A stretch of 64,000 nt of DNA. Origin: Branchipolynoe longqiensis (taxonomy: Eukaryota; Annelida; Polychaeta; Phyllodocida; Polynoidae). The notes beneath the pieces were generated by a model. That model worked only from the letters and a program-made list of their open reading frames with translations. It made no database searches and had not been told where the DNA came from. The DNA is taken from positions 6,905,686 to 6,969,685 of the forward strand of contig CM059194.1 in the NCBI GenBank assembly GCA_030323885.1. The letters are read 5' to 3'. Below, in pieces: positions 63,142-64,000 of this stretch; positions within the stretch are counted from its first letter, which is position 1; each line of letters begins with the position of its first letter. A program made the position numbers and the translations under genes.

Positions 63142-63234
63142 TCTTCCTCGTAGTCATAGTCAATGTTCATCTCTCCACTCATGTCCATGGCCAGGTCACA
63201 CCCGATGCCGGAGTCGACGGCCTCGGAGAAGACG
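63142..63234 (-). CDS. Exon of an unidentified gene (acidic, DSGIG motif)
   Basis: A 93-nt minus-strand exon from acceptor CTCTTGCAG to donor GTGAGT, with 30 complete codons and split codons on both sides (phase 2 in and phase 2 out, since it opens with one base completing a codon). It reads VFSEAVDSGIGCDLAMDMSG, then EMNIDYDYEEE. DSGIG resembles a DSG-type phosphodegron, but the second serine of DSGxxS is absent at the usual place. The gene would run right to left and converge on LDHD. I found no other exon of it and cannot name it. Confidence 0.65.
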
Positions 63235-63235
63235 C

Positions 63236-64000
63236 TGCAAGAGAAGCGCCACATGTAAGTGTTTGTTGTACATAACACTACAAGAGAAGCACCACCTGTG
63301 AGTGTTTGTTCTACGTAACACTACAATAGAAGTAACACCTGCGCATGTTTATTCTACCTAACACTACAAGAGAAGCACCACCTGTGAGTGTTTGTTCTAT
63401 TTAACACTACAAGAGAAGTAACACCTGTGCATGTTTGTTCTACCTAACACTACAAGAGAAGCACCACCTGTGAGTGTTTGTTCTATTTAACACTACAAGA
63501 GAAGTAACACCTGTGCATGTTTGTTCTACCTAACACTACAAGAGAAGCACTACATGTGAGTGTTTGTTCTACATAACACCACAAGAGAAGCGCCACCTGT
63601 GAGTGTTTGTTCTACGTAACACTACAAGAGAAGCACCACCTGTGAGTGTTTGTTCTACCTAACACTACAAGAGAAGCACCAGATGTGAGTGTTTGTTCTA
63701 CCTAACACTACAAGCTGTGAGTGTCTGTTCTACATAACACTTCAAGAGAAGCACCACATGTGAATGTTTGTTCTACATAACACTACAAGAGAAGTAACAC
63801 CTGTGAGTGTGTGTTCTACATAACACTACAAGAGAAGCACCACCTGTAAGTGTTTGTTCTTCCACTCTACATACCACCACAAGAGAAGCGCTACCTGTGA
63901 GTGTTTGTTTTACATAACACTACAAGAGAAGCACCACCTGTGAGTGTTTGTTCTACATAACACTACAAGAGAAGTAACACCTGTGAGTGTTTGTTCTACA
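63236..64000 (-). repeat. 44-bp tandem array upstream of the 63.2-kb exon
   Basis: About 16 units of 'aacactacaagagaagcacc' plus 'acctgtgagtgtttgttct' run to the window edge. On the minus strand each unit has GGTGCTTCTCTTGTAG, nearly the acceptor sequence of the exon (CGCTTCTCTTGCAG). The array appears to be seeded from the intron end just before the exon. Confidence 0.88.

Noticed and set aside
63236..64000. CRISPR-like regular repeat
   Set aside because: The units are contiguous tandem repeats with no unique spacers, in an animal genome with introns.

Overview
This is animal nuclear DNA, not prokaryotic. Coding sequence lies in short exons with GT..AG introns, and tRNA-derived SINEs, LINE relics, terminal-inverted-repeat (TIR) elements and minisatellites fill nearly everything else. 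My best guess is an invertebrate deuterostome, with amphioxus (Branchiostoma) the leading candidate. The reasons are gene content, heavy minisatellite load in introns, and tandem arrays that straddle exon-intron borders, which I recall being reported as 'mirage' minisatellites at an amphioxus Adh locus. That recollection and the species call are inference.

Two genes can be read exon by exon. On the minus strand at 7.8-22.3 kb is the 5' part of a NEK11-like protein kinase. Nine exons join in frame for 363 codons and carry the whole kinase domain (P-loop, HRD, DFG, SPE) and the start of the coiled-coil tail. The 3' end lies further left or beyond the window, with one candidate exon near 4.06 kb. 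On the plus strand at 25.5-49.9 kb is a complete 12-exon mitochondrial D-lactate dehydrogenase gene (LDHD) of 490 codons plus stop, all splice phases matching. The two are head to head with about 3.2 kb between start codons. A third, unidentified gene contributes one acidic exon on the minus strand at 63.14-63.23 kb.

Layout: 0-7.8 kb, repeats, a 5S-rRNA-derived tandem array and a possible solo LTR. 7.8-22.3 kb, NEK11 with a 2.6 kb 90-bp minisatellite at exon 6. 22.3-25.5 kb, intergenic. 25.5-49.9 kb, LDHD with large repeat-filled introns. 50-56 kb, TIR elements, SINEs and AT-rich repeats. 56.0-58.9 kb, a LINE fragment split by a miniature LTR retrotransposon. 58.9-61.0 kb, a C-rich then purine-rich satellite. 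61-64 kb, SINE and TIR repeats, then the third gene's exon beside a 44-bp array.

The most interesting signal is that tandem arrays were seeded from exon edges at several independent exons. The NEK11 exon 6 acceptor has about 29 decoy copies, the LDHD exon 9 donor about 6, and the LDHD exon 5 5' part several. Weaker cases are NEK11 exon 8 and the unknown exon at 63 kb. Each array carries copies of, or sequence next to, a splice signal, yet the coding exons stay intact. LDHD introns also show SINE 3' tails ending within about 30 bp of splice sites.
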